DNA of 18,202 nucleotides from Micractinium sp. NFX-FRZ (lineage: Eukaryota > Chlorophyta > Trebouxiophyceae > Chlorellales > Chlorellaceae): assembly GCA_029339195.1 (NCBI GenBank), contig JAPTJF010000722.1, positions 1-18,202 of the forward strand. Direction: 5' to 3'. The position numbers and the translations under genes are program-made. The notes below the pieces were generated by a model. That model was given only the letters and a program-made list of their open reading frames with translations. It did no database searches and was not told where the DNA came from. Positions 8,901 to 17,657 of this stretch are shown one piece after another; position 1 is the first letter of the stretch, and each line of letters begins with the position of its first letter.

Positions 8901-11900
8901 CTGCCACCCTTTGCGCCCGCCGACCTGCAAGAGCCCGGGGAGAGTGAGGAGCCACTGCCCTGCCCTGCCCTGCCCTGCCCTGCCTGCTAAACCCGGGGCC
9001 TGTCAGGTCCTTTGCCGCTGCGACCCACGCCTGCTGAGAGGGCCTGCCGCAAGGGCGCGCCGCAGCTGCCCAGTATTGCGCTTGCCGGACGCGCCATGCT
9101 GCCCGCACCTTCCCACCGTGCGCCTACATGCCGCTGTCAAGTGTGCGCGCTGCGCCCTCTCCCACGCCCGTCATGTTGCACACGCCGGCCCCTCAGTGGC
9201 ATCCCCCACGCTTTTTTGCGCGCCACTCTTTGCTGTAGGGAGCTTTGAGGAGATTTATACCGCCCTGGGCCCCAACACCACGCTCCCTGCCGAGTATCAG
9301 ATGCCCGAGAGCGACTGCCCCGTCATGTTCTGCAAGGCAAGCAGCTCCCTCTCGTGCACTCAAAACCTGTGGCGCCCTTGAGGTCCGCCCTAAGCAAAGA
9401 CTGCTGGCGCCGCGTGGCGTGGGTGCCTGTCCAAGTGCCAACAGGGTGGGATCCGTCCGGAGCCGCCTCGGCAGCTGCCGGGCAGGACATGTGCACTGGG
9501 ATACGAAACCATGCCACCGTGCGTATCTGTGGCTCACCCTTCACCCCGCTGAGGTGCGCCGCCCCTGCTGCAGACCCTCCCCCTGCTCAAAGGATCCTGC
9601 CTGGGCTTTGACAACGACACCCTCCTGGCAAACATACCTCACAAGGTGCGCTGCGCATGCCCTGCCTTACTTGCCCCCAGGGCCTGTTGAGCGACGGTGC
9701 CTGCCTGCGGCTGTCATGCTTGCTCCGGGACAAACCTTTGGTACGGTTAGGCATGTGCCGTCTTGCCCTTCCTCCCTTGTCTGCTGCGCGCTGTCTCCGC
9801 CATCTTGCCGGCCGTCCCATCACACGCACCCCTCCGCTGCCCGCATTCCCCTGCTGAACCCCCGCCGCCATCCTCTGCTCACATCATCACTTGTTGCAAC
9901 CCTCTCTTTGCATCCTCTGCCCGTATTCTTTGCCCACATTCGCAACTGTGCACTCATTCTGTCCCACCCACTGTGTTCACTGATTATGTCCCACACTCAC
10001 TGTGCGCTCACCCTGTTCACGTCCCTGTCCGCATCCTCTGCCCAGATTCTGCACGACAACAAGACAAACGCCGACGCTGTGGCGGCTTGGGACGAGGCCA
10101 CCCAGACCGCCCTGTTCCTGTTCAAGTACACCGAGGAGAAGAGGGACTGGCTCGTCGATGCCAACTCAGTCCAGGTCAGCACGGGCATGCTGAGCTGGCA
10201 GCATGGCCGAGCTGGCGGCACGGCTGGTATAAGACTGGGCGGCTGGCTGGCAGTGAGAGGCCAGCTGGTTGCTGCCGTCTTGACCGGGCTCCTGCTGCCT
10301 GTGTGCGGCCCCCTGCTGTGAAGCCCCGTCGCAGCCTGGTATGGGCCAGAAGGTGCCAGCTGCCTGCCTGCCTGATCAGCCTTGACTGACCGAGTGGCTT
10401 GCCCACCTTCCTCTGCCCAACCTGGCCGCCCGCCCACCCTCCCGCCCGCCTGCCGGCAGGTCGGAGGATTTGTGGAGTCGGTTGAGGCTCTTGTGCCGGG
10501 CAGCGCGGAGGCTTTGAGCTTGACTACGGTGAGTCTGGGGGGCCAGCTGCTGCATTACAATCAATCAAGTACATTGCATTGCAGTTGGGCCACCCGAGCT
10601 CCTGCAGACACGGAAGCTGTTGCACCCAAGCGCCTGCATGCCCCCCTGTGCCATTTCCTTTGCCCGCCGTCGGCAGGCAACACTTGCGGTGCCTCTCCTG
10701 GCTGGTCGGCGGCGTGCTGTCACCTGGGGGGGTAGTACTGAGCACGCACACGATTTGGTACTGAACACGCTCGAGTCAGTACAGAAACCGTACAAAAAAC
10801 AGTACAGAGATGTTAAACTATACGTGCCACGCCCCTGCCCTGCAGCTGGTGGATGACGTCCAGATTCACGCTGGCTTCCTCAACCAATTTGAGTCCCTGG
10901 CCATCTCCCCTGAGACAGGTGGGGATGGGTGCTTGCCCATGGGTCCCTGATGGGACAGGCGGGGGCTGGTGCCGGCCAATGAACACTGATGGGGCTGGTG
11001 GGGACAGGTGCTGACCAAAAGTCTGGTGGGGCAGCTGGGGATGCGTCCCAGCCAAGTTGCAACAAGGGCAGGTCGGCACGTGAGCCCACTCAGCGCACTG
11101 TTCCCCTGCCCCCTCCCCCCACACCTGCCTTTTCTCTTCGCGCTCCTGTCCCCCCTGGCAGAAGCCGAGAACATCACTGCCGCGCTCTACTCACTCAACG
11201 GCGGCAAGACCCCACGCCGCGTGGCCTGCAGCGGCTTCAGGTGGGCCCCCTCCCTTCCATTTCACGGGCGCACAGCCAGCGCAGGCTGGCACTTGCACAC
11301 TTGCAGCCACCCGTCTGGGCCGCTGCACGATCAGCCCAGCCGGTGCCTCAGCAGGCACCACCCAGTGTGCTGCGCTGTGTGCGCCCCCCACTCACCGGAG
11401 CCCCCTGCCGCTGCAGCCTGGGTGCTGCCCTGAGCGAGCTGTGCGGCATGTGGGCCTCCATCATGTGGCCGGGGGCGGACATTTTGGTGGCCAATCAGGT
11501 GAGAGAACAAGGTTGGGCCTGGCAGCACGGCTGGGGGAGGGAGTTGGGAGCAAGGGTGTGAGGGTCAGGGAATGCATGTATGTTGGGTAGCACCAGATAG
11601 CACGGCAGGCGGGCAGCGCCGCCTGGCGTGCTCGCCATATCGGCAGCAGCAGCAGGGTGGGGGCATGCCAGCAGCCCAATGCACGCTAGCTCTGTGCTGT
11701 GCTGCGCTGCACTATCCGTCTGATGAGCCCCTTCAGCAAGGGCGAAACCGGTCACGGTAGCTGACCCTTTCCCACTCTCCACAACCAAATCCGTCTCATG
11801 AGAGCGTCACGCGCCTCCACTGACGTTAAAGTCCCATCCACTATGTTCACGATGTGCCAACCGTTGACGTCAAGCTGTGTTGTGCTGTGCAGGGCGGCCC

Positions 11901-13862
11901 CATTCCTGGCAACGAGGACTGGAAGCTGCTGTTCGAGGCAACTGTGGGTCGTGCATACAAGTGAGCCTAGTATGACTTGCCTGGCAGGGTTTCTGCTGGT
12001 TCCCAGCAAGCGCGCTGCTTTTGCTGCCACTGCCACTGCCGGTGCTGCTGCCGCAGCTATTGCTGCTGCTGCCGCTGCCGCTGCTGCTGCTGCCGCTGCC
12101 AGTGGGGTTATGCGCCGCTCCTGCTGGATCCCTCCGCCTGTCGCGTGCCTTCCTAGCTCGACGGCTGCCGTGCTTAGCCGTGCCCTGGCGGGGAGAGGAG
12201 CGGGCACCCCTTCCCAGGCCGTGCCGCCTCTGCCCGCCGTGCGCCACGGCAGCCACCACAGGCTGGTGCCTCTACCCGGCCGCTCCCAGCACTGCTCGCT
12301 TCACGTGACTATGCGTTATACTGCCCCCGCTTGCAGGTACGTGTACCGCATGGATCTGGTGCCCTCAGGTAAGCAGCAGCAGCACGGGATGGCTCTGCCT
12401 GGCATCCATTTACATCCATCAAGCCTTCATGAGTGAAGTGTGCTAGTTGGCAGTCATGCTCATGCATGCACCTGCGCAGCTGCATCTGCCTGCTGGGAAT
12501 GGCATGAGAGCGGCACCCTCCCCCCACCGTGCACTCTAACCTCACACCACCGCTCTTCATCCTTGCGAGCTCGGCAGCCCTGCTTTCCCTGGTCCCCAGC
12601 CCCTCACTCCCCCCTGCCGCCCTTTACCCTTAAGACACCCCGGCTTCCCTCCCTTCCTCCGTTTCGCAGTTGCCCCGTTTTCCTGGTACAAGCGTGTACC
12701 TGCAAGCATTTGGATCAACGGCACCACTGCCCTCCTGCAGGCAAGTGATCATCACTGCTAATAAGGTGCAACGTAAAATCAACGATGACTCTTGCTCTGC
12801 GTCCCAGCCAGCATTCAGTGCAGCAGCGCCGACGTGGCCTGCAGACAATTGCAGACATCTCAATGCGCTTGGGGTGCTGGTAGCGCATATGTGCTGCTCC
12901 AGTGGGAAACAGGAACTGCTGCTGCTGTTGCTGCTGTTGCTGCTGCAAACACCTGGGTGTGCAGGGATGCACGCGCGCAACAGGTGGCCGGTCTGTGGGT
13001 GGCACCGGATTGCTGAGCTGACCTTGCTCCCCTCCCTGCCTCACACAGTGTTGGCTCTCTCCCTCCCGCTCCCCCACCCCACGCTACAATCACCGCTGGA
13101 CCTCCCCCTCCCTCCTGCCTCCCTCCTTGCCTTACACGCAACTGGCCCCTCTCCCCGTGCCCTTCACTCCCCTGCCACCCCCTTTGCAGGACCGTCCGTA
13201 CTGGAGCTTCCTGGACGAGAGCTGGAACGACCACACCTGTGAGCCAACTGCTTGCCAGGGCTCAGCAGCTGCCTGGTAGCTGCCAAGCAGCAAGCATACC
13301 TCGGCGGCCACCCAGCCTTGCCTGCACGCTCAACTGCATACTGCCTGCCCGCTCGCGGGGCCTGCCCGCCCCATACACAAGCACACCCAGGGGCGCGTAC
13401 AACGAACTGCTCGGCTGCCAACTGTCAGCAGTGCTCTGCACCAAGTGGCTGCGCCTCCCTGAGCATATGCTGCCTTTCTCCCGTCCTCTCGCTCAAGTCT
13501 CTTCTGCCCTCCCTCCACCCTGGCACACACACACAGGCGACACGTGGCTCAACCCCGAGAACAACGAGACCATCATTGGATACGTCCCCAGGCTGTGAGT
13601 TGAACTAAACGTCTAGCTTCTGTGTGTGTTAGGCCTCACTGCTGCTGGTGTTTGCAGCGCGCTGGCACCAGCGCTGATCAGGATGCATGAGCGCCGCCAA
13701 CATGTGTGGCAGTGGCGCAGCAGCAGCGGCAGGCACGAGGTGCATGCTGTGACCACGTGGCCCGCACCCCCCATATGGCCCCTGCATGCGCGCAGCCAGA
13801 ACATCAAGCGGCCGTCCATCCCCGCCTGGATCTTCACGGCTGCTGCCGAAGCGACGGCGTGA
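5941..13862 (+). CDS. Secreted class 3 lipase-like protein with two tandem lipase-like domains (22 exons)
   Basis: Exons: 5941-6073, 6237-6337, 6743-6806, 7167-7303, 7540-7578, 7641-7748, 8138-8182, 8516-8609, 8821-8943, 9239-9336, 9574-9645, 10046-10174, 10460-10528, 10846-10918, 11162-11240, 11417-11498, 11893-11960, 12337-12368, 12670-12740, 13190-13238, 13537-13594, 13658-13862; 642 residues, all phases consistent. Signal peptide: MVSRRQR then hydrophobic residues 8-20, likely cut near Gly24. Nine N-X-S/T sequons (N60, N138, N238, N294, N328, N343, N432, N532, N565) fit the secretory pathway. The C-terminal half has the class 3 lipase pattern; the N-terminal half looks like a degenerate copy. 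Start 5941 was chosen over in-frame ATG 5776 because the signal peptide begins there and it has A at -3 and G at +4. Introns 10 and 19 are GC-AG. Exon 22 depends on the GTGAGT donor at 13595; if unused, the frame stops at 13597. Substrate is unknown; acylglycerol hydrolysis is only the family expectation. Confidence 0.83.
7753..7807 (+). repeat. CT and CA microsatellites just after exon 6
   Basis: A (CT)n run at 7753-7769 and a (CA)n run at about 7793-7807 frame a short linker, close to the donor of intron 6. Confidence 0.85.
8056..8130 (+). repeat. CTGCTGTGCC decamer array leading into exon 7
   Basis: Consecutive copies of CTGCTGTGCC with small variations (CTGCTTTGC, CTGATGTGCC) run up to the exon 7 acceptor at 8137. 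They supply most of the polypyrimidine/branch region. Confidence 0.75.
8955..8988 (+). repeat. (TGCCC)n pentamer tract in intron 9
   Basis: About six copies of TGCCC lie within 20 bp of the intron 9 donor. Confidence 0.8.
11712..11760 (+). ncRNA. Hammerhead ribozyme, minimal type I, in intron 16 of the lipase gene
   Basis: All core elements are present in order. CTGATGA at 11720-11726 is followed by stem II: GCCC 11727-11730 pairs with GGGC 11740-11743 around loop CTTCAGCAA (TT/AA can extend it). GAA at 11744-11746 is followed by stem III hexamer ACCGGT 11747-11752, which is self-complementary. C17 is at 11753. Stem I: CTA-T-CCGT (11712-11719) pairs with ACGGTAG (11754-11760) with one bulged T. 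Cleavage is predicted after C11753. Very short stem III helices are typical of hammerheads in Penelope-like elements and retrozymes, where two copies can act as a dimer. Sense orientation within the intron means it is transcribed with the pre-mRNA. The match was found by reading; self-cleavage is untested. Confidence 0.85.
11789..11811 (+). repeat. Possible collapsed second hammerhead copy
   Basis: ATCCGTCTCATGAG (11789-11802) matches the ribozyme segment ATCCGTCTGATGAG (11714-11727) at 13 of 14 positions, 75 bp downstream. It is followed by AGCGTCACG, which resembles the end of the ribozyme (GGTCACG), as if stem II and the GAAA were deleted. The core G5 is C, so it should be inactive. Confidence 0.4.
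12018..12101 (+). repeat. TGC/GCC trinucleotide tract in intron 17
   Basis: An imperfect run of TGC with GCC interruptions. It is open as poly-leucine or poly-alanine in several frames but lies between well-supported exons 17 and 18, so it is intronic. A shorter CTG tract sits at about 12917-12943 in intron 19. Confidence 0.8.
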
Positions 13863-14709
13863 GGCGGCGGCGTGTGGCGTGAGGCCCACCTGATCGGCAC
13901 GTGCTCAGCACACCCACGTGGGAAGCAGGGCGCGTGGGAGACGGCAGGGCAGGGGGAAGGCGTGCCAGGGCGGCTGCCGGGTGCAGTGCACTGAAGGGTG
14001 CGTCCTACCTACCTGCGGGCGCTGGCAAACCTGTGCCAGCGAAGCAGCGCTCCATGTGGGGCCCCTCCCTGCTCCCTCCTGGCATACCATCGCCCTCTGC
14101 CTCCCCCCGGTGCTCAACAATGTATGCCTCTCGTCATTCTGCAAGCAAGCCTTGGCAAGCTTGCGCAGTTCAATACAAATTGTTGAACACAGCAACAAAT
14201 CAAAGCAGACAAGGATACTGATAGCACCCCGCATTCGGTCATGCTTAAATGCTGCCTTGCATGCGCTGCCTTGCCAGGCACCACCCACTTCCACGCAACC
14301 TTTCAGCAAGCTGCGGGCCAGTCTCAGCTCCACGAACAATACATCAGTATTACAGCAGTGAATGAAGGCTTGGCAGAAGGGGCGCCTGTGTGTCACGGCA
14401 CAGGTGGATTTGCAGCACAGTGAAGTGTATGCTGCTTTGCGCAGCGTCTTCTGAGGCCACACTTAGCACCGAAAAACAGAGCAGACAGCGCGCAAAAATG
14501 CTTGTCAAGTGGCCACGTGTTGGCAGCGGCATCACGGCATCAGAGGGACGGCACGCTGGCGCCACTTGGCGCCCCATCGTGGCGCCTGCCACATCGTGGC
14601 GCTAACCTGCCAGCTGTGCTGCGTGGATGCGGGGAATTTGAAGCGCCGGCAGCCGCTGCCAGCAGTGCTGGGTGTTTGCGAGGACGTGAAGCCCCGGCGG
14701 CCGGCCGTG

Positions 14710-14727
14710 ACGTGGCGCCACGTCAGC
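14710..14727. promoter_or_regulatory. Perfect 18-bp palindrome with two ACGT cores
   Basis: TGACGTGGCGCCACGTCA equals its own reverse complement. Each half, TGACGTGGC, resembles a bZIP-type binding site. Half of it, extended to 16 bp, recurs at 5744-5759 upstream of the lipase gene. Its location between gene ends makes a promoter role uncertain. Confidence 0.35.
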
Positions 14728-15069
14728 AGCCCTTGCTGGGGCAGCTGCTCGTGGATGGCGAGATCATGAAGCCTGAGAAGCTGGGCAGTCCAAAGAGGCG
14801 GGAGAAGACCTGCAGGGAGGAGATGAGAAGGCAGCGGAAGTGGCTGAGCCAACGATTGATGCAGGATACGCTGGGAGCAGGAAAGCGTGCACAGCAGGGC
14901 AATGGGGGGGCGGGAGCGCATCACCCGCCCCATGTGCCCCTGCCCCCACTTCCAACATGTGCACCACCACTGTCCATGTGCCGCCCCAATTGCAGGTCAA
15001 GCCCACGCCGCACCCCAACCACCCGCCTGAAGGCTGAAGAAGAGCAGGCAATAAACAGGCAGAAGAAGT

Positions 15070-15074
15070 TTACA
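15070..15074 (-). terminator. Candidate polyadenylation signal of the unknown secreted-protein gene
   Basis: TGTAA on the minus strand, about 71 bp beyond the stop codon at 15145. This is the canonical chlorophyte signal at a short but normal distance. Confidence 0.5.
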
Positions 15075-15144
15075 GCCCAAGGGCGCTGGGCTGAGCCCAA
15101 ACAAGCAAGCGAGTTGCCAACTCAGTGAGGGAGCCAACAGGAAA

Positions 15145-17023
15145 CTAAGCCAAAGGCACCAGTGAGGTACCAACCACCCGCCTCACATGAGTGGCAACGT
15201 CCGACTTCTGGCCAAGCCAGTCGCCCATGGCGCCCCAGGCATCCTCCCACTGGATGACTCTGGGTTTGAAGACAATGTAGATCAAGTCGCGCCCAGGCAG
15301 GCGGAAGGGGACGTTGTACTTGTCCACCACCTGCAGGTGTGTGCATGCCGCACTTTGTTTGTTTGCGGAATCCAGACCGCAACCGCCTAAAAGCAAGCAT
15401 GCAGTGTGGCGGGAAGGCATGCACTTGCGGCGAGGGCACGCCCGGCGTGCAGGGAGGGGGTGCAGGCGATGCAAGCTTAAGGTGCCGCGCCCGCATCGCG
15501 TGGAAGCACGCGTCTGGGCAAGCCAGCGAAACAGGCACGGAATGCTAAGTTGGCCGCGGCCGTGAGCTCTGCACTGGATTGTAAGCTGACGCCAGTCTTG
15601 CCAAGCTGTCGCCAGTCCTGCCAAGCCGGGCACCAAGCTGAAGCCAGGCTTGGGCACCCCCACCCAACCCCACCCACCTCTTGGCAGCCACCCACGCAGG
15701 CGGCTCCCCCACCCAACCCCACCCACCTCTTGCCAGCCAACCATCGCAAGAGGCACCCCCCACCCACCCCACCCACCCCTTCGAAGTAGCGGTTGCCTCC
15801 AAGAGCGTCGTTCAGCAAAGCCACGGTCTGATTTCCGTTCGTGGGGGCCGCACCCGGCTGGTAAGTGGCGCGCCCAAACTTGGCAAGTACGAACACCTGC
15901 CAGGCCGTGGGGGTGAGCAGCGTGGAGGGAAGCAGGCAGGGGTGCGCTGTCAGCGGCGAGCGCGCGCGCGTCTCATTTGCATGCAGGTGCTGCGCAGGGC
16001 CACTGGCAGTGCGGCGCGGCACACCGGTGGATCCAGCGCAGCGCTAGCGGCGCCTCAAAACATTCAGGCATGGGTTGGGTGCACACCCAATACAGGCAAG
16101 GCTCATGCTGCCTCTTGTCGCAAGTGGCACGGAACACCCGCAGGCCTGCACCTCCCAAGCACCTTGTATCCATCGAGATCAGTGTTGAAGGCCCCTCCCG
16201 TCAGCGCCGTGGACAGCAGCGTGGCCAGGGCGCGCGCCTTGCGCACGCGCAAGGCGCAGGTGCCCGCCGGGCCGCAGCCCCCGGCCAGCACGTTGATGAC
16301 GACATACTTGGGTGTTTCCCTGGGGCCGTCAATCGCACTGAAATCCATCCTAAGCAGTGGGTCGCCACGGAGGGCGGCCTCCAACTGGCTTGCATATCCC
16401 CACCTGCATGGCACGGCAGCACGTGACGTGCCACAGCGTGGCGCAGCCGGCGCAGTGGGCATGACGGCACGGCGAGTGCATAATGGGGCCGGCTGGCGGC
16501 AGGGCTGCGGTTGGGGGTGTGCTCTCTGCATGCCTGTGTGCGCGCGTGGTGGCAAGCACACAGGGCAGGGGCATAACCATGGTTGGTGGTCCCTGGGGTG
16601 GGTCATTGATTTGATGTTCACGCATAGCCCTCGCGGCGTCCGCTCAGGCGGGCCTGGTGGGCACGGAAGGCGGGCGGGCGGGCGCCAGGGGCAGGCGGTG
16701 TTCGCCGCCACCGCGAGCTCATAGGCGGGTCACTGGCTCCGCGGCCGCCAACCCTTTCAACCACCACCATCGTAATTGCCCAGCAAACGGGACCAGCAGG
16801 CAAGGCTGAGCCAGTACTGAACAATTAATTTCGACTGCTGGGTGTCCGCCGACCCAACGTTGGGCACAGCGGGCCCGAGCACCAAGGCGCCGCCCAATCC
16901 CAATGGGCCTTGAAGTGCTCACCATCTAGGCCCGGCGGAGAGCGCCAGCCCGGCGCCAGTCAGGGCCGCGAGGCAGGCGCCCACGAGCAACAGCTGCGCA
17001 GCATTTATTGACGCCATGCCCAT
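15145..17023 (-). CDS. Secreted protein of unknown family (4 exons)
   Basis: Exons in coding order: 17023-16923, 16403-16163, 15896-15777, 15330-15145; 215 residues with matching phases and GT-AG introns. The N-terminus is a signal peptide (MGMASINAAQ then LLLVGACLAALTGAGLAL, residues 11-28). The mature part contains a CGPAGTC motif (77-83) whose two cysteines could pair, a basic stretch LRVRKARALA, a sequon at N136-Q-T, and a C-terminal part rich in aromatics (DLIYIVFKPRVIQWEDAW, from about 169). I do not recognise the family and assign no function. The exon 1-2 junction gives Trp-Trp and is the least certain: another small exon could lie in the 519-bp intron 1. The other junctions are clean. 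TGTAA follows the stop. Confidence 0.72.
15656..15780 (-). repeat. G-rich minisatellite in intron 3 of the unknown secreted-protein gene
   Basis: On the plus strand, a 34-bp C-rich unit beginning CCCCCACCCAACCCCACCC occurs at 15657-15690 and 15706-15739 with one mismatch (period 49 bp). A shorter C-rich run is at 15755-15780. On the transcribed sense strand these are runs of three or more G separated by single T, right after the exon 3 donor, with potential to form G-quadruplexes. Confidence 0.75.
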
Positions 17024-17272
17024 TAGAGAGTTGTGGAGATGAGGGTGTGAAGGAGCGATCCAGCAGGGGTGTGGGCTTGTTGAGGGACGCCCAGGGGGTT
17101 TCTACCTCGTCCGACACATCAGCATACCGGTTGCTTCGGTTTGGGTCCTCGCCTCTGGCCTACGCACTCCCTCTGCGTTCCGGGCTTATCTTCAGCCCAC
17201 ACCAGGGCCCCAGGCGAAGTGCGGCTACAAACCAGAGCTACGAAGCTACGACAGGCTACGGTATTTTTGGGC

Positions 17273-17290
17273 TACGGCATATATGCCGTA
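17273..17290. repeat. Perfect 18-bp palindrome
   Basis: TACGGCATATATGCCGTA equals its own reverse complement. It follows a run of GCTACG words (GGCTACGG...GGCTACGG). It could form a cruciform or mark the end of a mobile element; no matching copy was seen elsewhere in the window. Confidence 0.6.
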
Positions 17291-17420
17291 CAGCACGTGG
17301 CTTATGTATGTTTCCAAATGATGCCTTCTCTAACAGCCCCAAGAATGCTCCTGCCGTCTCGGGGGTGAGTGTAGCACATGCCGCTGCCACCGCTGCTGCT
17401 GCTGCTGCTTCTGTTGCTGC

Positions 17421-17657
17421 CACAGTTTTGTGCTGGACAAGACGTGTAACCCACCATCAGTTAGTCGGTCAGCCCGTCGAGCAAGCTACAAGATGCCTGC
17501 CAAGCCAGCAAGCTACTAAATGCTTTTGTGCTTGAATGATTCATTGGGCAGCACAGTTTTGTGCTGGACAAGACGTGTAACCCACCATCAGTTAGTCGGT
17601 CAGCCCGTCGAGCAAGCTACAAGATGCCTGCCAAGCCAGCAAGCTATTAGATGCTTT
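17421..17657 (+). repeat. Tandem direct repeat, 131-bp period
   Basis: The 95 bp at 17421-17515 are repeated without mismatch at 17552-17646. Similarity continues with two or three mismatches to about 17526 and 17657. A 25-36-bp spacer unlike the repeat separates the copies. Identity this high outside coding sequence points to a recent duplication. I see no coding potential in the repeat. Confidence 0.9.

Larger units (their letters stand above)
10046..13594 (+). other. C-terminal class 3 lipase domain with intact nucleophile (residues about 339-575)
   Basis: LFLFKYTEEKRDWLVDAN (361-378) corresponds to the FRGT...DW segment. VQIHAGFLNQFESL (409-422) is the VH.GF...Y..L helix. RVACSGFSLGAALSEL (448-463) is the nucleophile elbow, with Ser455 in GFSLG. 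VANQGGPIPGNEDW (479-492) matches the TFG.P..GN segment, and VGRAYKYVYRMDLVPS (500-515) supplies the probable catalytic Asp511. His554 in WNDHTCDTW is the likeliest catalytic histidine. A triad is therefore available. The codon of Ser455 is split AG/C by intron 15. Confidence 0.75.
13863..15144. other. Intergenic region between convergent lipase and unknown secreted-protein genes
   Basis: It presumably holds the 3' UTR of the lipase gene, but no plus-strand TGTAA follows the stop within about 1.2 kb, so the 3' end is unresolved. Around 14130-14420 the sequence is less GC-rich. At 14556-14602 TGGCGCC is repeated (two copies of CATCGTGGCGC). An 18-bp palindrome lies at 14710-14727. A plus-strand frame is open from 14502 to 15128; from its first ATG at 14766 it would encode a basic peptide (MKPEKLGSPKRREKTCREEM...). 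I recognise no family and cannot support it as a gene. Confidence 0.45.

Noticed and set aside
9245..10321. Plus-strand open frame of 358 codons over lipase exons 10-12
   Set aside because: It reads exon 10 out of frame and exon 12 in frame, joined through introns; the spliced model explains the conserved parts better.
12018..12101. Poly-alanine/poly-leucine open frames over the TGC tract
   Set aside because: They are a product of trinucleotide repetition inside intron 17, between exons joined in phase.
14502..15128. Open plus-strand frame of 208 codons downstream of the lipase gene
   Set aside because: It has no ATG until 14766, no recognised domain and runs into the 3' end of the convergent gene; noted in the intergenic entry but not called as a gene.
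15681..16724. Long plus-strand open frame of 347 codons
   Set aside because: It is antisense to the minus-strand secreted-protein gene and crosses its exons, introns and a C-rich minisatellite; it has no motif of its own.
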